From contig CP085710.1 in assembly GCA_023823795.1 (NCBI GenBank), positions 186,001 through 250,000 of the forward strand: DNA of 64,000 nt. The letters are read 5' to 3'. The notes beneath the pieces are model-generated. The model saw nothing but the letters and a program-made list of their open reading frames with translations, was not told where the DNA came from and made no database searches. The DNA comes from Bacillus sp. F19. Lineage in GTDB: Bacteria > Bacillota > Bacilli > Bacillales > Bacillaceae. Every line of letters starts with the position of its first letter. Position 1 is the stretch's first letter. Of this stretch, positions 52,593-60,599 are shown in pieces. The translations under genes were made by a program, and so were the position numbers.

Positions 52593-53627
52593 GTGAACAA
52601 GAAAAAATGGATTTTGCTCAGTATTTTGATCGTCGTGGTCATGATCCTTTTGCCGCTAAGCCTATCTCTTTTATTCGCATTAATTACTGCGCTCTTACTG
52701 GAAGGGGCTGTGCAAAGGCTGCAAAAACACTTGAATTTTGGACGCGGTCTTGCCGTTTTTGCCGCATTTACAGCCTATGTTGCACTGCTGGGGATGATTG
52801 GCTACTTTACAGTTAAAGTTGTTTTTGATCAATTTGTTGCATTTGCATCGAGTCTCCCTGAAATCATTAAAGAGGTTTATGCAAGCATCATTCAGCCCAC
52901 TTTAACGAAATGGGAACAAGTGCAGGAAACCATTCCAGGAGGAGTTGTTCAATCACTTGAGGAATCGTTTACAGCTGGACTTAAATCGTTTGAAGAAGGC
53001 GTGAATGGTTTTTTAAACAGCTTGCTTGATTTTATCGCCTTTCTTCCTGGTTTAATGTTTGAAATCCTGATTTATCTAATCGCATTATATTTATTCAGCC
53101 TTGAGCTTCCGCGATTAAAAAGGATGATTGCAGACAGTTTAACCGAGAAAACGAAAGAGAAACTCACTCTTGTCCTGGAAGAATTAAATAAAGCAGGTAT
53201 TGGGTTTGTAAAAGCGCAGATTTTTTTAAGTGCCCTGACTTTCGTGATGGCGTTTGCAGGTCTTTCCATCCTGGGAGTTCCCTACACAGTGGTCTTGTCT
53301 CTCCTGATTGTCATTGTGGATATTCTCCCGATACTCGGCACAGGATCTTTCCTCGTTCCATGGGCAATTTACGCATTTTTTCAAAATGACCAAGCATTAT
53401 CAATTGGGCTGGTGATTCTCTTTTTAGTCATCACTGTGGTCAGAAGAGTCATTGAACCTAAAATCTTTTCAAGCAGTATGGGCATTACACCTTTAGCGGC
53501 GCTGATCAGCCTGTTCATAGGATTTAAGCTCCTTGGATTTATCGGTTTATTCGCTGGACCGGCGCTTGTCATTGTCTTTGACACACTTCGTAAAGCCCGC
53601 ATGATTCGAACGGACTTTAAATTCTAA
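52593..53627 (+). CDS. AI-2E/PerM-family permease, YtvI-like
   Basis: A 344-aa polytopic protein of the same UPF0118 family as the one at 20607. It shows paired N-terminal segments (ILLSILIVVVMILLPLSLSL), a polar linker (about 80-150), and the C-terminal bundle with VVLSLLIVIVDILPILGTGS and RRVIEPKIFSSSMGITPLAA. Its compact size fits the sporulation-associated YtvI subgroup. Start GTG 52593 follows AAAAGGGG. The DedA gene follows by 64 nt. Confidence 0.85.
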   Translation: MNKKKWILLSILIVVVMILLPLSLSLLFALITALLLEGAVQRLQKHLNFGRGLAVFAAFTAYVALLGMIGYFTVKVVFDQFVAFASSLPEIIKEVYASIIQPTLTKWEQVQETIPGGVVQSLEESFTAGLKSFEEGVNGFLNSLLDFIAFLPGLMFEILIYLIALYLFSLELPRLKRMIADSLTEKTKEKLTLVLEELNKAGIGFVKAQIFLSALTFVMAFAGLSILGVPYTVVLSLLIVIVDILPILGTGSFLVPWAIYAFFQNDQALSIGLVILFLVITVVRRVIEPKIFSSSMGITPLAALISLFIGFKLLGFIGLFAGPALVIVFDTLRKARMIRTDFKF

Positions 53628-53691
53628 CCCGAGAGTACAGGAACGATCATGCTGTTTTCTTTATAGAAAATACAAAGCAGAGGGAGCAAAT

Positions 53692-54291
53692 ATGAAGGAA
53701 TTCATTTATTCACTTTTAGAGGTTCTGGCTGATTTAGGCTATTACGGAATTGCTCTGGGTTTAATGGTTGAGGTTATTCCAAGTGAAATTGTTCTGGGGT
53801 ATGGCGGCTATTTAATCTCTCTTGGACAAATTAAGTTTACGGGAGCGGTTGTTGCCGGAGTGATAGGTGGAACGCTTGCACAAGTTTTCCTTTATTGGAT
53901 GGGGTATTATGGCGGAAGACCCTTTCTTGAAAAGTTCGGAAAATTTTTATTTATTAATAAACATCATTTGGATCTATCAGAGGCCTGGTTTGAAAAATAT
54001 GGTGCCGGGGTTGTTTTTACAGCAAGATTCATTCCGGTTGTGAGACATGCCATTTCCATTCCTGCTGGAATCGGAAAGATGCCGTTATGGAGATTCACTA
54101 TTTATACTGTTGCTGCCATGATTCCATGGACCATTTTCTTTTTGTACTTAGGGATTCAGCTCGGCACGAATTGGACCGAGATTAAATATGCTGCTGAGCC
54201 ATATATTATTCCGATTGTCATTATTATGGCGCTTGCAGGTATCGGCTACTATCTTGTAAAACGCAATGATCCGCGCACAAAAAGGATTTAA
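53692..54291 (+). CDS. DedA-family membrane protein
   Basis: A 199-aa DedA/SNARE-associated-type protein. Seen are the re-entrant region (EVIPSEIVLGYGGYLISLGQ, GGTLAQVFLYWMGYYGGRPF) and the conserved GVVFTARFIPVVRHAISIPA with essential Arg residues. Bacterial DedA proteins include undecaprenyl-phosphate and phospholipid translocases (UptA, PetA types); which one this is cannot be told. GAGGGAG precedes the ATG. Confidence 0.9.
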   Translation: MKEFIYSLLEVLADLGYYGIALGLMVEVIPSEIVLGYGGYLISLGQIKFTGAVVAGVIGGTLAQVFLYWMGYYGGRPFLEKFGKFLFINKHHLDLSEAWFEKYGAGVVFTARFIPVVRHAISIPAGIGKMPLWRFTIYTVAAMIPWTIFFLYLGIQLGTNWTEIKYAAEPYIIPIVIIMALAGIGYYLVKRNDPRTKRI

Positions 54292-54509
54292 GAGTTAAAC
54301 AAACGTTTGATTGGATGAGATAAGACAGTAATTTAGCGTATTGATGTCAAGCTGCATCGCCCAACTTCACGGCCAAAACAATTCCGGCAAAAGGTAAACC
54401 CGGACTTTTCTGTCTGCCGGGCTAAACGGGCGATTCCGCATTTCTTATGTATGAGGCACAGGATTAAGGCTATAAATAATAACATAATTCTAGCGGGGAG
54501 GCTGGTTAC
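54292..54509. other. Gap between dedA and methyltransferase gene
   Basis: Contains TTAAACAAACGTTTG (54295-54309), similar in reverse to the palindrome at 38077, and a CCCGG/CCGGG hairpin (54399-54421) without T-run. No gene is supported; a 79-codon minus-strand frame overlaps the next gene and has no ribosome binding site. Confidence 0.5.
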
Positions 54510-55280
54510 ATGTTCAGCAGCTACAGCAAGCTTGCAACGGAAGTTTATGATATTGATAAGCCGGTCGGCCATTCTTTTGGAGACATCGAATATTACCGTG
54601 AGCGTCTCAAGGACGTAAAAGGACGTATTTTAGAGCCGGGTGCCGGTTCAGGAAGAATCTTTATTCCTTTGCTTCAGGATGGGCTGAAAATCGAAGGAAT
54701 CGATCAATCAAAAGACATGCTCGAGTCATGCAAAAAGCGCTGCGAGGAGAGGGGGCTGACTCCAGTCCTGCAGGAAATGGGAATGAGCGAAATGAAACTC
54801 CCCCGCACCTTCGAGGCGATTATCATTCCAGCAGGGACGTTTTTGCTGATTGAAGACAGAAAGCAATCCATTTTGGCGCTTAAGAATTTTTACGATCATC
54901 TGGCTGCAGGCGGCCGTCTGATTCTTGATTTGTATCTTCAGCCTGATACTGCTCTAAATGAAGTCAAGACGAAAACTTGGGTTACACCCGAACAGAACGT
55001 TATTACAATGGAATCAAAGCGGGTGGAAGTGAATTACCTTGAGCAGTATTCGGTAAGCTATTTGAAATATGAAAAGTGGCAGGATGGGAAGCTGATTGAC
55101 ACTGAACTGCAGAGGTTTGCGATGAGATGGTACGGTGTACGTGAATTTAAATTAGTTTTAGAGCGGCTTGGATTTACAGACATTGTGATATCAGCTGATT
55201 ATACATATGGAAAAGAACCCGTGCATGCGGAGCAAACCATTACGTTTGAAGGAAGAAAACCAGAAAGCACATACTCATGA
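54510..55280 (+). CDS. Class I SAM-dependent methyltransferase
   Basis: A 256-aa soluble methyltransferase. Motif I is RILEPGAGSGRIFIPLLQDG, motif II IEGIDQSKDMLESCKKRCEE, motif IV FEAIIIPAGTFLLIEDRKQS, and motif VI LAAGGRLILDLYLQPDTALN. The acceptor substrate is unknown. GGGGAGG precedes the ATG. Its last codons form one arm of a terminator stem and overlap the convergent sfnG-like gene by 6 nt. Confidence 0.9.
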   Translation: MFSSYSKLATEVYDIDKPVGHSFGDIEYYRERLKDVKGRILEPGAGSGRIFIPLLQDGLKIEGIDQSKDMLESCKKRCEERGLTPVLQEMGMSEMKLPRTFEAIIIPAGTFLLIEDRKQSILALKNFYDHLAAGGRLILDLYLQPDTALNEVKTKTWVTPEQNVITMESKRVEVNYLEQYSVSYLKYEKWQDGKLIDTELQRFAMRWYGVREFKLVLERLGFTDIVISADYTYGKEPVHAEQTITFEGRKPESTYS

Positions 55281-55302
55281 AGAGTGTGTGCTTTCTGGTT
55301 TC
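55257..55302. terminator. Bidirectional terminator formed by overlapping gene ends
   Basis: AAACCAGAAAGCACA.../...TGTGCTTTCTGGTTT, an almost perfect 20-bp stem around ATGAA. It is made of the final codons of the methyltransferase gene and of the convergent monooxygenase gene. Confidence 0.88.
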
Positions 55303-56339
55303 GCTTTTCTTTTTTCTTCCACAAGCGGCATGACTTCTGCTGAGAATCGTTCCATTTCCTCTAGCTGCGGAGAGAATTGCAGCAGAAGCAAGTCGAGTCC
55401 GGCATCTTCATACTGAATAATCTTATCTGCAATCTGCTCAGGCGTTCCGATTAGATTCGGTCGCAATCCGCGATTTGAGACAGAGTAATCATAAAGCTCG
55501 AGCTTTTGTTCAAGCTGGGATTTTGTTGTGAAATCTTTATATCCCGCATAAGCTGATGATTCCTTAATATCCGTGATTCTTGCTAGCTCCTCCTGAACTT
55601 CAGCATCCGTATCTCTGCACACAATGTAAGCAGCCATTCCAAAGGATTGAAACGGTGTGCCTTCAGCAGATGCTCTTAACCTCTTCATCTCATCAATCTT
55701 GCTTCTGATTTCATCAACCGTTCCGCCGTGCATAACATAGGCATCACAATGTCTGGCAATGGTTTCTTTTCCGCGGGGGCTTTCGCCGCCTGCATAAAGA
55801 ATCGGATTCGGCTTTTGCACAGGCTTTGGATAGAGATGTGTATGGCTGAACTGATAGAAATCACCTTGATAGGTGAAGGTTTCTTTTTCCCACAGCCCTT
55901 TTAATACTTGGATGAATTCCTCGGTCCGGTCATATCTTGCATCATGCTCAGTAAAAATTCCGCCATATTGCCGTGCTTCTTCTTCCCACCAGGCTGATAC
56001 GACGTTTAAGGTGAATCTGCCATTGCTGATGTGATCGATGTTGGCTGCCATTTTTGCTGTGACCGCGGGATTATGAAAACCGGGTCTTACTGCGGTCATG
56101 ATTTCAATCTTGTCTGTCACTGCTGCAAGTGCGGCAGCTGTGGTCCATGCTTCGAGGGAATCGTGCTCAGGTCCTTTAATATCATTTAAGTAAAGCTCGG
56201 CAATCAAGCTTGTATCATAACCCCATTTTTCCGCCTTCTGAATGACCTCTTGTGCATAAGCGTAGGTCGGGGGCATATTCTCATTTTCCACATTCCGAAG
56301 CCATCCGCCGAAGATCGGCAGCCAAAATCCGTATTTCAT
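55275..56339 (-). CDS. sfnG: FMNH2-dependent monooxygenase, SfnG-like
   Basis: A 354-aa luciferase-like (LLM) flavin monooxygenase resembling dimethylsulfone monooxygenase SfnG: MKYGFWLPIFGGWLRNVENE, TAVRPGFHNPAVTAKMAANI, NGRFTLNVVSAWWEEEARQY, PNPILYAGGESPRGKETIAR. SfnG releases sulfur from dimethylsulfone using reduced flavin. The gene lies behind a SAM-I riboswitch, so it is off when methionine/SAM is ample, matching sulfur scavenging. ATG 56339 follows AGGAG; the upstream frame to 56366 reads into the riboswitch. The related alkanesulfonate enzyme SsuD is an alternative. The flavin reductase is not adjacent; the one at 30954 is an unproven candidate. Confidence 0.88.
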   Translation of the reverse strand: MKYGFWLPIFGGWLRNVENENMPPTYAYAQEVIQKAEKWGYDTSLIAELYLNDIKGPEHDSLEAWTTAAALAAVTDKIEIMTAVRPGFHNPAVTAKMAANIDHISNGRFTLNVVSAWWEEEARQYGGIFTEHDARYDRTEEFIQVLKGLWEKETFTYQGDFYQFSHTHLYPKPVQKPNPILYAGGESPRGKETIARHCDAYVMHGGTVDEIRSKIDEMKRLRASAEGTPFQSFGMAAYIVCRDTDAEVQEELARITDIKESSAYAGYKDFTTKSQLEQKLELYDYSVSNRGLRPNLIGTPEQIADKIIQYEDAGLDLLLLQFSPQLEEMERFSAEVMPLVEEKRKAKPESTHSS

Positions 56340-56367
56340 CAATAAAACACTCCTCTCTTTCCGCATA

Positions 56368-56527
56368 AAAAAAGCCTCTCTTGTGTAAGAAGAGAGGCAG
56401 AATCTGCTATTTTCAGTTCCATCTCATCTGTCAAACATAACGTTTGCTGGAATTGGCACGGTTTCTGTTAAGATCCGTTGCCGAGGCTTCAAAGGGCCAT
56501 GTCCCTCCACCTCTCTTGATAAGAAAG
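56368..56527 (-). promoter_or_regulatory. SAM-I riboswitch (S-box) of the sfnG-like gene
   Basis: On the minus strand: CTTATCAAGAGAGGTGGAGG, GACATGGCCC, TTGAAGCCTCGGCAAC, CCGTGCCAATTCCAGCAAAC and closing GATGAG, the full S-box order. It is followed by a terminator GCCTCTCTT/AAGAGAGGC (56399-56373) with seven T, 30 nt before the gene start. The terminator arm AAGAGAGG repeats the aptamer's 5' AAGAGAGG. Confidence 0.94.
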
Positions 56528-56583
56528 CATATGAAATTAGTTGTATCATAAATAAAATTGTTTAATCTGTCAATTCTAAAAAT

Positions 56584-56904
56584 TCAGCCGAGATTTTCTT
56601 GCAGGAATTCAGTTACTTGCTCCGGCGATTTTGCATTAGCGCTGTGAAGATGCCCGAGTTTTTCTCCGTTTTTGAAGATCAGAATGCTTGGGATGCCCAT
56701 TACCTGATAAGTTTCTGCAAGTTCTGGGAACTCGTCTTTATTGATTTCGTACCAATCATATTTAGAATAAGCCCCAATGATTTCATCAATAAACATATTC
56801 ATTCTAGTACAGTCAGGGCACCAGTCTGCGAAAAATTTGATTAGCACCTCTTGATCTTGGGTAATTAACTCTTGAAACTGTTTTTTGGATGTAATTTGCT
56901 TCAT
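56584..56904 (-). CDS. ydbP: Thioredoxin-like protein YdbP
   Basis: A 106-aa thioredoxin-fold protein with the active site FFADWCPDCTRMNMFIDEII (Cys-Pro-Asp-Cys, about residue 28-31), the cis-Pro VMGIPSILIFKNGEKLGHLH and no signal peptide. The CPDC pair and length match B. subtilis YdbP, whose gene likewise lies just upstream of ddl. ATG 56910 lies against AAGGAGG; ATG 56904, seven nt after it, is chosen. The tandem palindrome array begins about 195 bp upstream of its start. Here the gene is on the minus strand, opposite to ddl. Confidence 0.85.
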   Translation of the reverse strand: MKQITSKKQFQELITQDQEVLIKFFADWCPDCTRMNMFIDEIIGAYSKYDWYEINKDEFPELAETYQVMGIPSILIFKNGEKLGHLHSANAKSPEQVTEFLQENLG

Positions 56905-57075
56905 GATCATGCCTCCTTGCTTTTATTTTAATACATAATGAGGATTTTGCATTCACGAATTGCTTATGCATGTCAAAATAAACTTTTTAAAGAGCTCTGG
57001 TCAACCGCAAACCGCGCTGAATGGAATAGGGAATTTGGTGTTCGCAAATAGCTGTTGATTTGTTACATGGGTGTG

Positions 57076-59220
57076 GAAAGTGCCTGCTGGATCCCCGGAA
57101 CAGCCTAAAACCTGATTTAGGGGAATCATAAGTCCTGTTTGGGTCTCCAGAACAGGCCAAAACCTGATTTAGGGAATCATAGGTCCTGTATGAGTCCCCC
57201 GAACAGTCCAAACCCTGAATTAGGGGAATCAAAGAGCTAGTATGAATCCCCCGAACAGTCCAAACCCCGATTTAGGGGAATCAAAGAGCCAGTTTGAGTC
57301 CCCCGAACAGTCCAAACCCCGATTTAGGGGAATCAAAGAGCCAGTTTGAATCCTTAGAACAGCCCAAAACCTGATTTAGATGAATCAAAGAGCAGTTTGA
57401 GTCCCCAAAACAGCTCAAACCCTGATTTAGGGGAATCAAAGAGCCAGTTTGAGTCCCCCGAACAGTCCAAACCCTGATTTAGGGGAATCATAGGTCCTGT
57501 ATGAGTCCCCCGAACAGGCCAAACCCTGATATAGGGGAATCAAAGAGCCAGTTTGAGTCCCCAGAACAGCCGAAACCCCGATTTAGGGGAATCAAAGAGC
57601 CAGTATGAGTCCCCCGAACAGTCCAAACCCCGATTTAGATGAATCAAAGAGCAGTTTGAATCCCCCGAACAGTCCAAACCCCGATTTAGGGGAATCAAAG
57701 AGCCAGTTTGAATCCTTAGAACAGCCCAAAACCTGATTTAGATGAATCAAAGAGCAGTTTGAGTCCCCAAAACAGCTCAAACCCTGATTTAGGGGAATCA
57801 AAGAGCCAGTTTGAGTCCCCCGAACAGGCCAAACCCTGATTTAGGGGACTCATAGGTCCTGTATGAGTCCCCAAAACAGTCCAAAACCCGATTTAGGGGA
57901 ATCATAGGTCCTGTATGATTCCCCAAAACAGCCCAAAACCTGATTTAGGGGAATCAAAGAGCCAGTTTGAGTCCCCCGAACAGGCCCAAACCCAATTTAG
58001 GGGAATCAAAGAGCCAGTATGAATCCCCCGAACAGGCCCAAACCCAATTTAGGGGAATCAAAGAGCCAGTATGAATCCCCCGAACAGCCCAAACCCCGAT
58101 TTAAGGGAATCAAAGACTCTGTATGAATCCCAGAAACAGTCCAAAACCTGATTTAGGGGAATCAAAGAGCCAGTATGAGTCCCCAGAACAGCCCAAACCC
58201 CAATTTAGGGGAATCAAAGAGCCAGTATGAATCCCCCGAACAGGCCAAACCCCGATTTAGGGGAATCAAAGAGCCAGTATGAATCCTCCGAACAGCCCAA
58301 ACCCCAATTTAGGGGAATCAAAGAGCCAGTTTGAATCCCCCGAACAGCCCAAAACCTGATTTAGGGGAATCAAAGAGCCAGTTTGAGTCCCCCGAACAGC
58401 CGAAACCCCGATTTAGGGAAATCAAAGAGCCAGTATGAGTCCCCAGAACAGGCCAAACCCTGATTTAGGGACTCATAGGTCCTGTATGAGTCCCCAGAAC
58501 AGGCCAAACCCTGAATTAGGGGAATCAAAGAGCTAGTATGAATCCCCCGAACAGTCCAAACCCCGATTTAGGGGAATCAAAGAGCCAGTTTGAGTCCCCC
58601 GAACAGTCCAAACCCCGATTTAGGGGAATCAAAGAGCCAGTTTGAATCCTTAGAACAGCCCAAAACCTGATTTAGATGAATCAAAGAGCAGTTTGAGTCC
58701 CCAAAACAGCTCAAACCCTGATTTAGGGGAATCAAAGAGCCAGTTTGAGTCCCCCGAACAGTCCAAACCCTGATTTAGGGGAATCATAGGTCCTGTATGA
58801 GTCCCCAAAACAGTCCAAAACCCGATTTAGGGGAATCATAGGTCCTGTATGAGTCCCCAAAACAGTCCAAAACCTGATTTAGGGGAATCAAAGAGCCAGT
58901 TTGAGTCCCCAGAACAGTCCAAAACCTGATTTAGGGGAATCAAAGAGCCAGTTTGAGTCCCCAAAACAGCTCAAACCCTGATTTAGGGGAATCAAAGAGC
59001 CAGTTTGAGTCCCCAGAACAAGCCAAACCCTGAATTAGGGGAATCAAAGAGCCAGTTTGAGTCCCCCGAACAGTCCAAACCCCGATTTAGATGAATCAAA
59101 GAGCCAGTTTGAGTCCCTCGAACAGCCCAAACCCCGATTTAGGGGAATCATAGGTCCTGTATGAGTCCCCAAAACAGTCCAAACCCCGATTTAGGGGAAT
59201 CAAAGAGCCTGTATGAGCCG
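57076..59220. repeat. Tandem array of 41 palindromic 52-bp units
   Basis: The anchor AACAG recurs 41 times from 57099 to 59173 with steps of 51 or 52 bp only. Consensus unit in two pieces: AACAGTCCAAACCCCGATTT and AGGGGAATCAAAGAGCCAGT, then TTGAGTCCCCCG. Each unit contains CCCC-GATTTA-GGGG and GGGGAATCAAA-N7-TTTGAGTCCCC, so two adjacent hairpins. In a variant the inner arm TCAAA/TTTGA becomes TCATA/TATGA, both sides changing together. Segment 57208-57509 is repeated exactly at 58504-58805. Because 52 is not a multiple of 3 and stops abound, the array is not coding. The flanking gap (56905-57075, 59221-59426) shows no gene. Confidence 0.95.
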
Positions 59221-59426
59221 CGAAGCAGCTAATAAACCATAATAGGGTAACCTCAGAGCCTGCAGAGACACTGCACCAACTCAAAAAGCTGAAAATATGA
59301 GAATCAAAAGCGGACGGAAAAAGGCTTGTCACTCGAATGTTATAAAGAATTGCATGATGAGCTATAACAATTTGATTTGAAAATGATAATATAGAAGAGA
59401 TGAACTTTCTTTAGGGGGATATCCAC

Positions 59427-60512
59427 ATGAAAATTAAAGTCGGATTATTATACGGCGGCAAGTCAGCAGAGCATCAGGTTTCATTGCAGACCGCACTTGC
59501 TGTTATAAAAGCTTTAGATACAAAGAAATTTGATATACATCCAATCTACATTTCAGATAAAGGCGAATGGATTCGCGGTGCAAAATTGCAGGAGCCTGTT
59601 GCAAACGTTGCTGCTCTTCAGTTTAGAGACGGCGGCACAGCTGTATCGCCGGTTGCTTTGAATCAGGATCTCTTTCCTTCAAAAACGGACAATGAGCATG
59701 AGCAAATTGATGTAGTGTTCCCGCTTCTGCATGGACCAAACGGTGAAGACGGAACGGTTCAGGGCATGCTTGAATTGCTGAATATTCCTTATGTAGGGAA
59801 TGGCGTTCTTGCTTCTGCAGCCGGCATGGATAAAGTGATCATGAAAAACCTGTTTGCACAGGCCGGACTCGAGCAGGCTAAATACGTTTCATTCATTAAA
59901 AACGACTGGAAGAAATCTCCGGAGAAAGCTTACGAGACAGTTGAGCAGGAGCTAGGCTACCCATGCTTTGTGAAACCAGCAAATCTTGGATCAAGTGTCG
60001 GCATCAGCAAATGCAAAGACAGGGAATCACTTGTAAAAGCTTTTGATGAGGCATTCAATTATGACCGCAAGATTATTATTGAAGAAGGCATTATCGGACG
60101 AGAAATCGAAATTGGCGTCATTGGGAACGATGAACCAAGCTGTTCTGTAGTCGGAGAGATTGCACCTAAAAAAGAATTTTACGACTACAAAGCAAAATAC
60201 GTTGATGGCGATACAGATATGATGATTCCGGCACAAGTAACAGAAGAAGAATATGCTCTGATCAAAGATTTAGCTATTAAATCATTTAAGGCCATTGACG
60301 GATCAGGCCTTGTACGTGCAGATTTCTTTTTAACAGAAGACGGAAGAGCCTTGATTAATGAAGTGAACACGATGCCTGGGTTTACTCCATACAGCATGTT
60401 CCCGCTGCTTTGGAAGCATGCAGGTGTTGAGTACCCTGAGCTTATTGAGAAATTAGTTGAGCTTGCGCTTGAACGCCACGAAGGAAAACAGCAAATTAAA
60501 CATACGTTTTAA
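59427..60512 (+). CDS. ddl: D-alanine-D-alanine ligase
   Basis: Joins two D-Ala using ATP for peptidoglycan precursors. The 361-aa ATP-grasp enzyme starts [20 protein letters not shown] and shows [80 protein letters not shown] with the metal-binding Glu-x-Asn and [20 protein letters not shown] precedes the ATG. murF follows after 87 nt, the usual ddl-murF pair. Tyr in the active-site loop ([10 protein letters not shown]) indicates a D-Ala-D-Ala rather than D-Ala-D-Lac enzyme; this is inferred from family knowledge. Confidence 0.97.
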   Translation: MKIKVGLLYGGKSAEHQVSLQTALAVIKALDTKKFDIHPIYISDKGEWIRGAKLQEPVANVAALQFRDGGTAVSPVALNQDLFPSKTDNEHEQIDVVFPLLHGPNGEDGTVQGMLELLNIPYVGNGVLASAAGMDKVIMKNLFAQAGLEQAKYVSFIKNDWKKSPEKAYETVEQELGYPCFVKPANLGSSVGISKCKDRESLVKAFDEAFNYDRKIIIEEGIIGREIEIGVIGNDEPSCSVVGEIAPKKEFYDYKAKYVDGDTDMMIPAQVTEEEYALIKDLAIKSFKAIDGSGLVRADFFLTEDGRALINEVNTMPGFTPYSMFPLLWKHAGVEYPELIEKLVELALERHEGKQQIKHTF

Positions 60513-60521
60513 GAATGCATG

Positions 60522-60550
60522 GAAACACTATTCTTAGGAATAGTGTTTCT
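60522..60550 (+). terminator. Intercistronic hairpin between ddl and murF
   Basis: GAAACACTATTC/GAATAGTGTTTC, 12 bp, loop TTAG; the tail TTGG is not T-rich, so it may only partly terminate or may protect the ddl mRNA end. Confidence 0.6.
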
Positions 60551-60599
60551 TGGTTTACATATTGATGAATAAACATGATTTGAAAGGAGTTTTCACAAA

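Noticed and set aside
54333-54572. 79-codon minus-strand frame before the methyltransferase gene
   Set aside because: Overlaps the start of a good gene on the other strand; no ribosome binding site and no family match, although a CxxC is present.
57076-59220. CRISPR array
   Set aside because: Units are contiguous with no unique spacers; copies differ by scattered substitutions, and no cas gene is in the window.
57592-59332. Minus-strand frames in the repeat array with GFGLFGG-like repeats
   Set aside because: The unit is 52 bp, so the frame rotates at each copy and stops appear regularly; no ribosome binding sites. They are by-products of the repeat.
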